A DNA stretch of 5,425 nt from an uncultured Oscillospiraceae bacterium (GTDB lineage Bacteria > Bacillota > Clostridia > Oscillospirales > Acutalibacteraceae), in contig CAJUSM010000090.1 in assembly GCA_910588935.1 (NCBI GenBank), forward strand, positions 1 through 5,425. The letters run 5' to 3'. Below, in pieces: positions 4,741 through 5,425 of the stretch. How positions within the stretch are numbered: position 1 is the first letter of the stretch; each line of letters begins with the position of its first letter. The notes beneath the pieces are model-generated. The model did not search any database and had not been told where the DNA came from. It worked only from the letters and a program-made list of their open reading frames with translations. A program made the position numbers and the translations under genes.

Positions 4741-5425
4741 GATTGTCGTTATTCAAACCATGTCCAAAAAAATGCGAGATGCGGTTTGCGATGACGGAGA
4801 AGATGTCCGTGAGTGCTTCGGCACCACGGGCTTTTTCTTTATTGTAGTGGGCAATTTCGCCTTTAATGGGATCTATCAGCATATTGAAGGGTTCCCGGAA
4901 CTCAGCCGTAACGTTGCCGTCTTCACCCACCCATAATTTCGAGAAAATGGCTTGGTTGAGCATCTTCTTATACCGATCATCTACCAAGCGGTAAGTCAAC
5001 CCACAGTCTTCAATCAGTTCCAGCGCTTTCGAGATGCTTTCAGAGACACCAGCGAAAATCTGCCCGTATATTTTCATCTGGTGTTCTATCGCTAGCAGTT
5101 GCTTTGCGATTTTTTGTTGCTCACTCTTCATGAGATCGAGCGGAATGGCATCGTTATAGTGTGCCTCCAGTAGTTTTTTGCGTTTGCGTTCCAGTTTGTC
5201 CTTCTCCCGGCGCAGCCCACCCAATTCTGCCTCATATTTTTCCTGCTCGTCTTTAATGTTGGTCTGGAGATATTTTTCCAGGTATTTGCGGAGTTCCGGC
5301 GACAAAGAGTAGCGGTCATAAATCTGTTCTACCTGTCGCTCAACCTCGTCGATGAGGACAGCTTTTTGCTTACAGTCTTTTTCTCGCTTGCTATGCCGCC
5401 CAGCGCAGATAAAATAAGGATAGCG
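4697..5425 (-). CDS. C-terminal part of a large serine recombinase (runs off the right edge)
   Basis: The frame is open from the window edge to the stop at 4697-4699, giving 242 visible residues; the 5' part with the catalytic serine resolvase domain lies beyond 5425. A TTG at 5303-5305 could be mistaken for a start, but the reading upstream of it is clearly coding. It begins RYPYFICAGRHSKREKDCKQ, the second half of the recombinase zinc ribbon (Cys7 and Cys18 of the fragment, with GRH and the DCxQ pattern), followed by DEVERQVEQIYDRYSLSPELR, typical of large serine recombinases. A long charged coiled coil follows (about 54-118), including LLEAHYNDAIPLDLMKSEQ, a motif of this family. Such enzymes integrate and excise phages and integrative elements without host factors. 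The last residues, GITGLEPVTSYV, are the antisense reading of the tRNA. The codon use and base composition look more A/T-rich than lepA and hemW, consistent with acquired DNA. Confidence 0.9.
   Translation of the reverse strand, partial: RYPYFICAGRHSKREKDCKQKAVLIDEVERQVEQIYDRYSLSPELRKYLEKYLQTNIKDEQEKYEAELGGLRREKDKLERKRKKLLEAHYNDAIPLDLMKSEQQKIAKQLLAIEHQMKIYGQIFAGVSESISKALELIEDCGLTYRLVDDRYKKMLNQAIFSKLWVGEDGNVTAEFREPFNMLIDPIKGEIAHYNKEKARGAEALTDIFSVIANRISHFFGHGLNNDNLVGITGLEPVTSYV

Larger units (their letters stand above)
4626..4747. repeat. Ten-base perfect inverted repeat flanking the tRNA gene
   Basis: GACAATCTGG (4626-4635), inside the tRNA promoter, and CCAGATTGTC (4738-4747), which begins in the tRNA CCA end and runs into the recombinase-side sequence, are exact reverse complements. 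A further AATCTGG copy lies at 4640-4646. It could be a recombinase or regulator binding feature, a hairpin closing the tRNA precursor, or chance. Confidence 0.4.

Noticed and set aside
5303..5305. TTG at 5303-5305 as the start of a separate 202-residue protein
   Set aside because: The frame stays open to the window edge and the upstream residues contain the zinc-ribbon cysteines of the same family, so this is an internal leucine codon of a longer recombinase.
5128..5319. Second minus-strand frame within the recombinase
   Set aside because: It overlaps the zinc-ribbon and coiled-coil coding frame, which matches large serine recombinases throughout; the other frame is a shadow.

Overview
The window looks like a piece of a Gram-positive anaerobe chromosome, most likely class Clostridia and perhaps an Oscillospiraceae/Ruminococcaceae-type gut bacterium. 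The reasons are strong AGGAGG-type ribosome binding sites, textbook sigma-A promoters with extended -10 elements, moderate to high GC, lepA and hemW together on one strand, and a clostridial-type small lipoprotein. This placement is inference; no genus can be named from the sequence alone.

Left part (1-1138): two genes on the minus strand. At the left edge is the first 42 codons of a gene that resembles D-2-hydroxyacid dehydrogenases, with its own near-consensus promoter (158-186). Upstream of it, on the same strand, lies a complete nitroreductase-family flavoprotein (367-894), also with its own promoter (918-946). A long hairpin (222-255) separates the two and probably ends nitroreductase transcription. 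The 244-base gap 895-1138 is a divergent promoter region serving the nitroreductase leftwards and lepA rightwards.

Middle part (1139-4565): a plus-strand operon of lepA (elongation factor 4), a 137-residue predicted lipoprotein of unknown function, and hemW (radical SAM heme chaperone). It is driven by a consensus promoter at 1057-1084. The lipoprotein stop and the hemW start overlap as ATGA, so the last two genes are probably translationally coupled. The lepA-hemW pairing is a common bacterial arrangement; the lipoprotein between them is the uncommon part.

Right part (4566-5425): a tRNA-Val(CAC) gene with its own consensus promoter, followed at once by the 3' end of a large serine recombinase on the opposite strand. 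The recombinase frame runs antisense into the tRNA and stops in its anticodon loop, so its last 13 codons lie wholly within the tRNA gene. This is the most notable feature. It suggests that the tRNA 3' half is the attachment site of an integrated element whose body continues to the right of the window, replacing whatever originally followed the tRNA.

No CRISPR array, insertion sequence or complete unknown system is visible. The undescribed part of the mobile element, if any, lies beyond position 5425.
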